DNA of 64,000 nt, from assembly GCA_907165275.2 (NCBI GenBank), contig OU015673.1:4975001-5039000 (forward strand). Reading direction: 5' to 3'. Numbering within the stretch: position 1 is the first letter of the stretch; each line of letters starts with the position of its first letter. Both the position numbers and the translations under genes were made by a program. This DNA is from Zygaena filipendulae. Lineage: Eukaryota; Arthropoda; Insecta; Lepidoptera; Zygaenidae. The notes beneath the pieces are model-generated. The model saw only the letters and a list, made by a program, of their open reading frames with translations, did no database searches and was not told the DNA's origin. This document shows positions 21,808 to 33,800 of the stretch, one piece after another.

Positions 21808-24800
21808 GTACGTGTTATCCTAAACTCATCCTTACAAAGACATTCTATTTAATAAAAGAATTCTTACTATTTTAAACGTGAATGTGAGTTTATTTGTCGG
21901 TTACCTACGGTTTACCTGGCTTAACTACTCAACCGATCATCGTGAAATTTTGCATACACGTCGTCAGGGGTATAGAGAAGGACGTATCTAGGGTATTTTT
22001 TATCCCTGAATTCGCGCAGGAGCTTCAAAATTAACCCGGGTGAAACCACGGGGAACTGCTCGTATATAGTATACATATAGAGAGGTACTGTTTGTAGACA
22101 TGGGGATATAAAGGATAGTCTCCGGAACTACTAAACCGATTCCTTTACTGATAGGAAGTTACCGTATCTAAGTATACTTATGAAATATTTTATTCCAAAA
22201 CCAAGAGTTTCCAAGGTAGTTAGTACCTACCGGATTTGCTTACTAGATACCTATATAAATGATCACTGGTAGTTGCTCTTAGTTTTATCTGCAATTATTT
22301 TGGATCTACTCCAGGATCTCTTTGGTGATCCGTGTTTCTTTTTTGGACTTTGTATTTCTAACTCATATGCTTCTTTTTAAACTTTGTGTTTCGAACTCAT
22401 TTTCTCATAACGTCTCTACCAGAGCAGGCTTGTTCCAAAATGTCGCGTGACGTCACAACGTGCTACACGGCGTCACGTCACGCGACATTTCGATTGTATT
22501 TCCGTTATTTTTTGATTACGTAAAAAATAAAAAGTACGTATCCAACATTTTATATTAATCTACAAGACGGACTAAAAACAAAAATTTGCTTGACAAGCCC
22601 GTTCTTTAAGTGAGTCAAAAGTTGGGTCTAGATTGGTGTTTTTATAATCAGGTGGCACTGGAGTGGAATCAAACGACAGTTGTGGAGTATGAAGAAGACG
22701 AGGATCCTGACGCAGTGACATTGCTCTCAATTCTTCTTGTTGGTAAGTTTAATAGGTCAGAATAACTTGTTACAGGACTTGGACCCATCCATACAGTTAA
22801 AATTATTCTGGGCCTCTGACTAACACTCTGTGCTGATCACAACGTCCACATGGAATCCATAGTTCTTATGAGGGCTGTTGGCTTGCACTTTTTGTCAGCA
22901 GGCTACATAATGAGGGCTAATAATAATTTGTTAAGTTGGGTAATTTGTTTTCAAATGTATGTCGAAGCCTAATTAATTGATCATTGTAAACTTGAGTTCA
23001 CTACATACTCGTATATGCATATACTTGTATCTATTCTAAAATCACTGTATAATATTATTGGAGCAAGCAAGAAACACAATTACCTACACTTCGGTCTATT
23101 AACCGCTGGGATGTTCATTTCCGGCAGAGAACTGTTTAATTGCTTTCCATTGATTTATGAACGTGGTTTAATTTCCACGAAATTAGACAAATATTATACA
23201 CTAGTTTTGGAGTATCGTTTTCATACTTTGTTTTAATTTTCAAGTTCAGTATTCTCCAAGGTATGAAAATCAAAATTCTAATTCCGTCCGTCAGAAAATA
23301 AAAAAATTATAGACACGTATTTTTTGCCTTTTCTAATTAATGAAAATGTACATAGATAAAGCGCTTTAAAGTTCAGGGTGAGGGACTCGTGACGTCAATA
23401 TTCAGTATAAGCCCCATACAAACTACACCGGGTTGTGACGACACGCGAAATTTCAACTCAATGTATCGCCGTTATAAAAATACGTGTCCAATATTTTTTA
23501 CTAATCGACACGACGGACTAAAAAAAATTTTTGTCAAGTAGCCAAACAAACAGACAAACAAGTAAGGGAGATAACACTGTATTGTTGTCCAGTTTGAGCT
23601 ATGTTTCCTGTCAATCATTAGGACGTTATTTAAAACTGTTTGAATTTTTTTTACCGAACTCGGACAAGAAATCTAATTGGTGAAAACTTTCAACATTGAT
23701 GTAAAGTAGGTTTGTTTAAACACTCTTGCGTATAATTCAATTGTCACAATTTCAAGTCAATCGATAGACTACTTTTTGATTTTTTCCACCACAAACATAC
23801 GGATGCTGTATTGTTATAATTTTCACAGGCATATTCCTCTCCTTGCTTATATTCCTGAGCGTCGCTGGCAACATTCTGGTCTGCATCGCGATATATACGG
23901 ATCGCGGCCTGCGGCGGATCGGCAACTTGTTTTTGGCATCGCTGGCGATTGCCGACATGCTAGTAGCCGCTGCGGTCATGACCTTCGCCGGTGTCAACGA
24001 CTTGCTGGGGTCAGTATAACCAAACTATATTATGAAGAACAATGAAAACCACTTGCGTCATTTTGATCGCAAAAAACTTATAATAAAAGACAAGCAAATT
24101 GAAGATTCAAACCATTATATTATTATAAGTATTAAAGAATATCAGTGAAAGAAAAAAAAAATAAGAAAAGAGTTTGTCGGTTCTCATTAAAAAAACATAC
24201 AAAAAAAAATAAACATTACAAATAACAATTAACAAATATTGCGAAGGAGCAGGAAGGCTGTGTTGTGTGGGGGCCGATCGGTCGCTGTCTCAGCATAAAT
24301 GCTTCATTATATTTTTGGGACAGAATGTAATGCAACGTTGGTCTTCCGACAGGGTCGTAATTAGAGTTGCGTCACAAATTGGTTTCAAAGGAATAACTCA
24401 CTTTTCACAATCAAAATCAATCACGAAGCACGAAGTATAAATTCCACGTTTCTTCGTTCACCGATTTTATTAGATTAGTTATGAATATAATAATTAATCT
24501 TTTTTCAGTCCATTTTTCAAGAGTCTATGTTACAAGATTTTTTATTAGTTTCCTATCAGGTACCTTTAACATCAACGCTGTAATATTATAACGAGGTAAA
24601 GTTTGTGACGTTATAGGGGGTAATCGCTGGATGTACTGAACCTATTTTGAAAATTCTTTCGCTTATAGGAAACTACGGTTGTCCTGAGTGACATAGGGTA
24701 CTTTTTATTCCGAAATTCCCACATGAACTCTGAAACTACCGCGAGCGAAACCGCAGGGGACAGCTAGTTGTTTATAAGTACAAAATGTATGTATTTACTT

Positions 24801-27800
24801 CTGGCAAAATTAAGCATACATTTAAATTAAAAAATAATACACAAAAAGATACTAAATATTTAAGGAAAAAAAATATTTCGATCAAAAAAGAACCGTTGAA
24901 GGATAAGCAAAAAGCCATGTCAATCTAAAAAGGTTTCCAAATTTCTCAAGGTGTCTTGTTACGGCAAATTGCTGAAAGTAAAAGGTTATATTATTATTTA
25001 CTGTAAGAAGATCTATTGAATGTTTGGCAATCAATCTTGTATAAAAGTGTTTGGATCCCGAACATCGCAGTCTATAAATCGGACATGGGTCTCAGACATC
25101 TGTTGGATAATTTTGCTCAACCATCCACGACGACCCATTTCACAGGTGCTACGTTATTGTACTTGCAAAATGATTTTACTCCTTAATATTTTTTCCTACA
25201 AAAGATTTTACTGAGTAGGTTACTCTTAGGTATTTCTAAAAGTATTTTTTTAAAGGTGATTTAGTCTTTAGAAGATTTTCATCCTGTTGAAAAAATTATT
25301 GACTTTCGGACATAATTTATTTATCCAGTTATAAGTAAAATAAATAAATGAATTATGTCAATTGTCAAAATCTATAAGCATTGTACGGTTTAAATTTGCA
25401 AACCATGGTGCGATAGTAGGTATGTAATTTTTATTATATTTTTATTATAATATGTATTATATCAAAAATACTGTCCTATATTATAGGTACCATAAAACAC
25501 AAAAAACCACTCAACAATTTCTTATCGACACGAAAATAAATGACAAAACCGCCATTTGCGATTCCCGAAAAAAACTTTTAGTTTATATTACTGCATGACC
25601 GTAGTGGTTATATTTTCTTTGTTTATTCGTAAAGTTCAAGCGTACATTTCGCCAATGTCGAATTCTGAATTACTCTGTTCAAGACTTCAAACGCATGATG
25701 AATTGCACTCAAGAGAAGATTACGATAATATTCTTAACTCAATGCACAAAAAAAGGCTTACGCAGTCTAGTTCAAGCATATATTACTGTCATGAAAGAAA
25801 AAAACCGGTCAAGTGCGTGTTAAACTTCGCATATTTAGGGCTCCGTGCCAAATGTAGAATATAAGAGCCGTCTGGGCGTGCAGTAGCAGAGGTAGAATAA
25901 TGAGGAGTCTCTTGAGCTAGATGTTACAGATTTCTTCGTGAACAGAGATTACTCGAAAAAAAAATTCATTAGAAATTATTAAGGGCTTAAAAAAATTCAA
26001 AAACTGCATCCGCTCACAACGACGCGTGCCCTATCGGGCTTGTGGGACTAGGGGGCGTGGTTTATTGCTACGCTACGCTCCGCTCATAGCGCTCGTGGCG
26101 CGCGTAGACGCGTAGCAGTGGCTGGCTGCCGCCACCGCCGCCCGTATCACTTCTAAGCTACGCGTTTAACCGCGAAAAAAGTTGGTTACAAGAAAGAATA
26201 TAATAGAATTTCAAAGAAAAACATTGAATTATCAATATGTTGGTAATTTTTGGTAAATATAATAATTGATATTATCATCAAATTTTAAGTTCGTAGGTCA
26301 ACGGGAAGTTGAAAAATACTTCGGTACAAAATGTTGTAAAAAATGCTGACTTTGGCGGCTTCTCATGCCTTTGTTTTCCAATGTTTTTTAAAAAAATATA
26401 CAGCTTTTACTTCTACTTAATGAGTTCTATGCAAATATATCCCATTCGATTCGATAAATAAACAAAAAAAAATAGTGCCTTGCAAATCCTTAAAAATATT
26501 TATAAAGCTTTGGGTTATCAATTTACGTATACTGTACAAATTTTAAGACTGTAGCTTCTACGGTTTGGCTGTAAAACCCGTGTGACAGACGACGAACAGC
26601 AACCGACGCGCGAGTGACTGCAATAGAGCTCCGTTTGGACCCTCCGGGTACGGAACTCTAAAAATGGTCCTTTATTACTCGTGTAGTCTAGTATTACTAG
26701 TGAGACCAATAAAAAATATTATTTACATTACAAATTAAAAAAAAACAGTATTATAAAAGTGAAATAAAGGGGATAGTTAAGGGTAAGGCTAGGTTATAGG
26801 TATGCGCGGGGGTTTTTACTGTACTAACCGCTATCAGTTGTAACATAGTATGAAGGTACGTTTAAGTCAATTTCTATTTCCCATATTACACATTGAATTC
26901 TCATTAAAACTTCTTTTCATCTTTGAAGTTTTGTTTCCAATGAAATGGTCGTTTCTATTTATTTAATTAAAATCATCCGGTTGAGCGGCTTTTTGTTTTA
27001 TGCAACGTTTCAGTCGAGCATTAATTGATGAAGTAAATATAAGTATCCGAGTCAGTGCATTCAGCAAACGAATTGATCGATAAATAAAAATATAAACACG
27101 ATCAACTTACAAAACTAACAAATGGGATTTGTCAGCGCTCAACGCAATCACAAAAAAAATAGGCACAGTATTCATAAGCTGGCTACTTATTGATATTTCA
27201 GAGTTGAATCTTGCTAGTAAGTGGATTCTAACCACAAAAGTATTAACAAAAACCGGCCAAGTGCGAGTCGAACTCGCGCATGAAGGTTTCCGTACCATTA
27301 TCTATAAAAACGGCAAAAAAAACCTGTCTGTTGTATGGGAGCTGCCCTTAAATATTTGTTTTATTTTAATTTAATATATATGTGAATATATAACTAAATA
27401 TTCTGTGAATATTTCAAGGGTTTGTTATCAATATCGAGCAAAAACGAGCAAAAACATCACGTCTGTTGTATGGGAGCCTCCTTAAATATTTAGTATATGT
27501 TTTTTAGTATTTGTGGTTATAGCGGCAAAATTTCAACTGTCTAATTATCACGGTTCATGAGACAGACTTACAGACAGACGAACGGACGGACGGACAACGA
27601 AGTCTTAGTAAAGGGTCGGGACCCTTAACCCTTTGGGTACGGAACCCTAAAATGGGATGCTATATTAGGCTGATCAGAGTTGCAACGGTTGCAAAGAAAG
27701 TATGAGTGAATATCATAATAATAATCTCTGAAATTTTCTTGGTCAGCATCTCGAATATATTTTACTCCACGCACTTTAAATTACTTAATAAAAAAAATCC

Positions 27801-30800
27801 AAGTAAATCGTAACCAAGTGGCAGTTACGTGACAAACAATTCTGTGTGCGAAAATCATGCGGCGATATTAACTGGTTTTTAAAAGCTTTTATTCAACTTG
27901 CTACGTATGTATGTAACTATGTTTGTAGGGGTGGAATCTTGCAAATTAATTTTGAAGCAGATAATATGTTCAACCGATTGAGCTGAAATTTTGTATACAC
28001 ATTTAGTTTGGATGACAATGTATGGTTTATTATTTTTAGCGTATTTGAATAAAAGCTTGTTAAGTTATATGTATAAAAAAGGTTTTTTTTAAAGTTATTT
28101 CTATCGAGACTTATTGATTTGTTTTTGTAGGTACCAAACTGAGTTGATGCCCCTTTAAGATACTGTGGTTCCAAAACTAATTCTTTTGTTTCACTAGGTA
28201 TTGGGTGTTTGGAGAGCAATTCTGTGACACCTGGGTGGCGTGCGACGTGATGTGCTCCACCGCTTCCATTCTCAACCTCTGCGCCATCTCCTTAGACAGA
28301 TACATCCACATCAAGGATCCGCTGAGGTGAGCTGTTTGGATCTGTGGGCCAATTCGGCTCACGCCAAACACAAAACCTCCTGTATATATAAATGTCTTCG
28401 CTCATAAACCCTCGACGCGACGGCTGATCAGTATAATGCGATTATGCTAGGATAAACCTAGTATGTTATGTGGGGAGAACTTTATCCGGAACGATGCTGG
28501 TTTGTGTAGGTACTGAGTAAGCAGAATTTGCCCTCAGATTAGAGTAACTTGGATCTTCAACACGAATCGTACCAGAAACCTTAAACAACCGTAGGATAGC
28601 CTTTACTTTAGAATTAATTTGAACCAATAGTTTATTAGTAAAAAGTTAAAAACTATAAAATATGTAGGTACGTAATGTTTTAAATTATATGAAAACGTAA
28701 TAAAATTGTCATTTTATGAAATAAAACATCCACCAACCAACTTATCTAACGGGAAAAATATTTGATAAAAAATTTTATGCTCTTTAGATAAGTTATGATG
28801 AAAAAGAAATATGTAGTACCTACCTGGTACAGTTAACTGAATAGATTTTTAGGGGATTCCAGTTTGCGTATATTTATAGAAAAATTAATCCATCACGCCC
28901 AAACACGTCCTTTGAGCTTTATTGCTCACACGGAACATGTATTAAAAAGAACAAACGATGACGAAGACGCCTGTAAAATGTAAAAGTTATGATCGCGCAA
29001 AAGCCTTTGCAAAGCCAGCTAAAAGGGTTTTCTTGTGCAGACAGCACGCATGAACTTTGCAAAGTAACGTCTTAAAAATATATCTACATACAGTATTTCA
29101 TTTTAGATCCCTAATTTAACATAAAGTTTTTTTTTTTATTTATTTTTTCTTTTCGAAAATCGTAAATTATAAAGTATAAAGTGACCATAATATCCGGTGC
29201 GACTTTGCGAATAATGTCATGAGATTTTTACTGACTAAATTTCTTTTTTCATAGTTACACTATGTTAGTTTTCAATGTTTTTCACTCAAAAATTTTTCAA
29301 TGTGGGTTAGCGCACTGTTGCTTATCTGTGTCCAATTGTAGGTACTTAATACTCTATTTTTTTTTTTTTGCTTTAAAGTAGTGGATCTTGCAAAACTCAT
29401 CTTCCAATGTTTAATTTTTACTTGATGTGTCTGTTTGTCCTAAAGTAAGTATATTCAAATAGTAATAAGCGAGATTGTGCCTGCCGATAAACTGTTTTTG
29501 CAGTTTGGCAGAAAGTAGCATTCAGGAAATATGATGTAATGTCTTTAAATAAATAAATAAAAAAAAAAAAAAAAGTTTGTACTAGGGACGTATTCTGCCA
29601 ACATGTATGTGAGTACAATCAACACAACACTGATAAAGAGAAGTCATTCAAAGTTGACACGTCCGCGGATGAATGACCTTTAGGTATTATTCTTGAAAGA
29701 GATGGTGAAGATGCCTTTAGGTATGGCACGTTTCCATAAATAATGGATTTAATTGGATTTTTTTTTAGATAATAATAATATCAAAGATAATAATAATATC
29801 AATGTTATGTTTTCAAATTAGGGAACACACTCAGTGACATAATTATCAGTGAAATTTCAAAGTACTCACTACTCACTCATCACCCCTTTTTTGACTAAGC
29901 CTGTAATAGATTAAGCTGGGCTAAAAATAACGGCGCTTAATGCTTATTTAGCAAAGAAAGTGTCACTGCGCGAGTATGATAGATGGCACCAGACGTCACT
30001 TGGCTCGCAGTATAAATCGCTATAATCACGCGTGATACAGCGTCGGAGCGCATCGAGCAAGACAGATTGATGAGTGTGCTTGTGGCACTAATTTCTCTGA
30101 TGAGTTTCTAAACTCATATGGGGTTGGGTTTAATAGAATTTCATAGTAATCTGTATTCAATTAGACGATACATACAGATTATAAATTATAATAATGTAAT
30201 CAGATAAGCTATTACGTAACGCTTTTTATGTTTTATCGTTAGATAAGTGGCGATACTGGGTGTATTGTGTAAGGTTAAACAAGGAACTTTTCGAACCAGA
30301 TAACCCATGCTCGGAAAAAAATAAACATAATAATCAAAAAAATTACAGCTAAGAAACTTTAAAACATGGATTTATGCAGGTGAAACTTTTACATTAGATT
30401 TGTCGAGGCAATTTGTCGTTTGATAAAATCGCCAATTTTATCAAACCACCAATTTCTATTATATCGGATTTTTTAGCATTTATAAGGGTGGGCATGGTAA
30501 CCTACTGCGCCAATCAGGATCGTCGATTATTATATACATATACTAGCTGTCCCGCGCGGTTTCACCCGCGATAATTTTGAAGTTCCCGTGGAATTGTTCC
30601 ATACAAACTTTGCAACCCCTTTTCATCCCCTTAGGGGTTTAATTTTCAAAAATACTTTCTTGTCCGATGCCTTCGCCATACAAACAGCACACCCTCCAAG
30701 TTTCAGGTCTCTACGATCAGCGGTTTAGGCTGTGCGTTGATCCAGCATCAGTCATTCAGGACAAAGCATTTTATATGTATAGATAAGTGGTTTCGCAGAT

Positions 30801-33800
30801 ACGGGCGCTGGGTGACCCGTCGCGTGGCGATCGTCACGATAGCGATGATATGGCTGCTGGCTGCCCTCATCAGCTTCCTGCCCATATCGCTCGGCCTCCA
30901 CCGGCCCCACGAGGAGTCGACGGCCACGATGAAGCCTCCGCGGTACCCCACCTGCGCTCTGGTGCTCACACCGACGTACGCGGTGCTGTCCAGTTGCATA
31001 TCGTTCTATCTGCCGTGCATTGTCATGATCAGCATATATTGCAGGTACCTGCTGGTTTTTTTTTTTTCGTAATTTTTAATAATAACTAAGCGTGCCCTGC
31101 GGTTTCACCCGCGTGAATTTCGGAATTTCCGCAGGAACTCCAATTCGTAGTCTAATTTACTTACTAATTCTTTCCTGAACTTCTACAAATATTTCAAAAT
31201 CAAAATTAGCCAAATCAATCCAGCCATTCTCAAGTTTTAGCAAGACAAACGAACAGCAATTGATTTTTATATAGGTATATAGATAATAATGTGAGGTCCC
31301 GTAAGTCAGATAAATGATACACATAATCCTTACTAGTATTATAAAAAAGGTACCCTATACATCTTTTTCTGCACCCCTGAAAAACGTGTATGCGAAGGAT
31401 AGAAAACTTGACAAAATCTTAAATTAACGCGTGCTACGCCACGAGCAAAAGCTAATACTCGTAATATAATTCTTGTGTTGGTTTTTAATTAAGTTTTTTT
31501 TTTTTTAATATCCAACGAACTAGATGAAGAATTTATTTTAATATTGCTTAAAAATCACGGCATCATTTTTCAAACTCTAATCTCGTTCAGACCTCGAAAA
31601 AACCTTTTTATGTCAGGACAACTAAGCAATATTTGAACAAAGAATAATTAATGGATCAACAATTTAGTGCCTCCGGTGGAACACCTAGAACTAAAAACAG
31701 TGCTTATTGTCTGCAAAGACAGGTTATATAATAATTAATATCCGAAACGAGACGTGAAAAATGTAAAAAAAAATATATAGAAAAAAAGAATTGTTATTTT
31801 CATTGAATTTCATGTTATTTCATAATATTTACTTTACCTGTGTATTTTCCCGTACAAATTTCAGAATTCGCTTTGAAACTCAAAAAAATTCTTTCTTAAT
31901 TCCCTATATACTACTTACCTTCCTGATGTCCAGCTTTATAAGTTTTAATATGAAAATACTCGTATAAAAATTTCCATTTCCCCTAGATTTTCCGAAAATT
32001 TTCTATCACACTAACCTTTCCCTGACAATTACGAGCACAACAAAAAATAATTCAGCGAAATCGATAGAGCCGTTCTCAAGTGATACTCCGTCACGCCATA
32101 CCCGTGGTAATTGATTTTTATTTATACAGACTAGCTATTTCTGTCACTCTTTATATCAGGATGAAAGTACCCATCTCCTATTCTAAGACCTTAATTACTT
32201 GTGTTCATACAACAAAATAAACGATAGCTGTTACCCTCACGGTTTTACCCACATGATCATTCCTGCGGGAACTCTACGCTAGCGGGTAAAAGTATCCTAT
32301 GTCACTTTTTTATGTAGACACTAGCTGTTCCCCGCGGTTTCACCCGCGTTAATTTTGGAGTTCCCGTAGGAATTTCGGATTAGAATATAGCCAGTGTTAC
32401 TCAGGGATAATATAGCTTTCTAATGGTAAAAGAATTTTTGAAATCGGTTTCGTAGTTTTTGAGTTAAATCGTAGCAAACAAACAAATAAAAAATCAAATC
32501 TTTCCTCTTTAAAATATTAGTATAGATATAGATAATTAGTGAAGTAATTTTTAGCCCCTACTACTAATAGATTACCCCCTACTTTCGAACCTACTAATCC
32601 TCTATAATTCTGGTGTGTGTCACTATTTTATGTAGATACTAGCTGTTCCCCGCGGTTTCACCCGCGTTAATTTTGGAGTTCCCGTAGGAATTTCGGATTA
32701 GAATATAGCCAATGTTACTCAGGGATAATATAGCTTTCTAATGGTAAAAGAATTTTTGAAATCGGTTCCGTAGTTTTTGAGTTAAATCGTAGCAAACAAA
32801 CAAATAAAAAATCAAATCTTTCCTCTTTAAAATATTAGTATAGATATAGATAATTAGTGAAGTAATTTTTAGCCCCTACTACTAATAGATTACCCCCTAC
32901 TTTCGAACCTACTAATCCTCTATAATTCTGGTGTGTGTCACTATTTTATGTAGATACTAGCTGTTCCCCGCGGTTTCACCCGCGTTAATTTTGGAGTTCC
33001 CGTAGGAATTTCGGATTAGAATATAGCCAATGTTACTCAGGGATAATATAGCTTTCTAATGGTAAAAGAATTTTTGAAATCGGTTCCGTAGTTTTTGAGT
33101 TAAATCGTAGCAAACAAACAAATAAAAAATCAAATCTTTCCTCTTTAAAATATTAGTATAGATATAGATAATTAGTGAAGTAATTTTTAGCCCCTACTAC
33201 TAATAGATTACCCCCTACTTTCGAACCTACTAATCCTCTATAATTCTGGTGTAGGTCGAAGATGACAATTAAAAAACCGAAGCTTGAAACTATAGGACTA
33301 TTTTTATATATTTTATTTACCTATAGTATAATTGTCAATAAGAAGTTTTTTACACAACATTATCTGTCTGAACTGTACCTTTTATTAAACTTTAGTGAGA
33401 AAATAATGAGTATCGCAATGCGTTATTTTATATCATAATTAAACTATGTAGTTTATTATGGAACCCACTCTAAACAATTCTCAAAGTTATATTCAATTAT
33501 TATCTATCTGAAGTATTTTAAAGTAATTTTAGTACTAATAGAGCTGTCTGCCACACAATAGAATTAACTAAGACTTTAAATAAATGGGTCCATACTTTAA
33601 TAATATTATAAAAAGAAAAGATTTGCTTTTTCGTTTTGTTTGTTTTTGATTTTGTTTGTATATAGGTACCTACTTACTTTAAAAAATCACTCACTTATAA
33701 GAAATTACGTATACAGTGTGTATATTTCCTTACGAGAACTCCAAAATTAACAAAAAAAAATTGACTAAAATTTAAATGTTTAGTGCAATTAAGTAATAAA

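Noticed and set aside
30748..31089. Alternative frames over Dop1R1 exon 5 (100 codons +, 83 codons -)
   Set aside because: Shadows of the GC-richer receptor exon; the receptor frame has clear conserved motifs.
32299..33252. CRISPR-like or satellite array
   Set aside because: The unit is 318 bp with an identifiable mobile element and only three copies.
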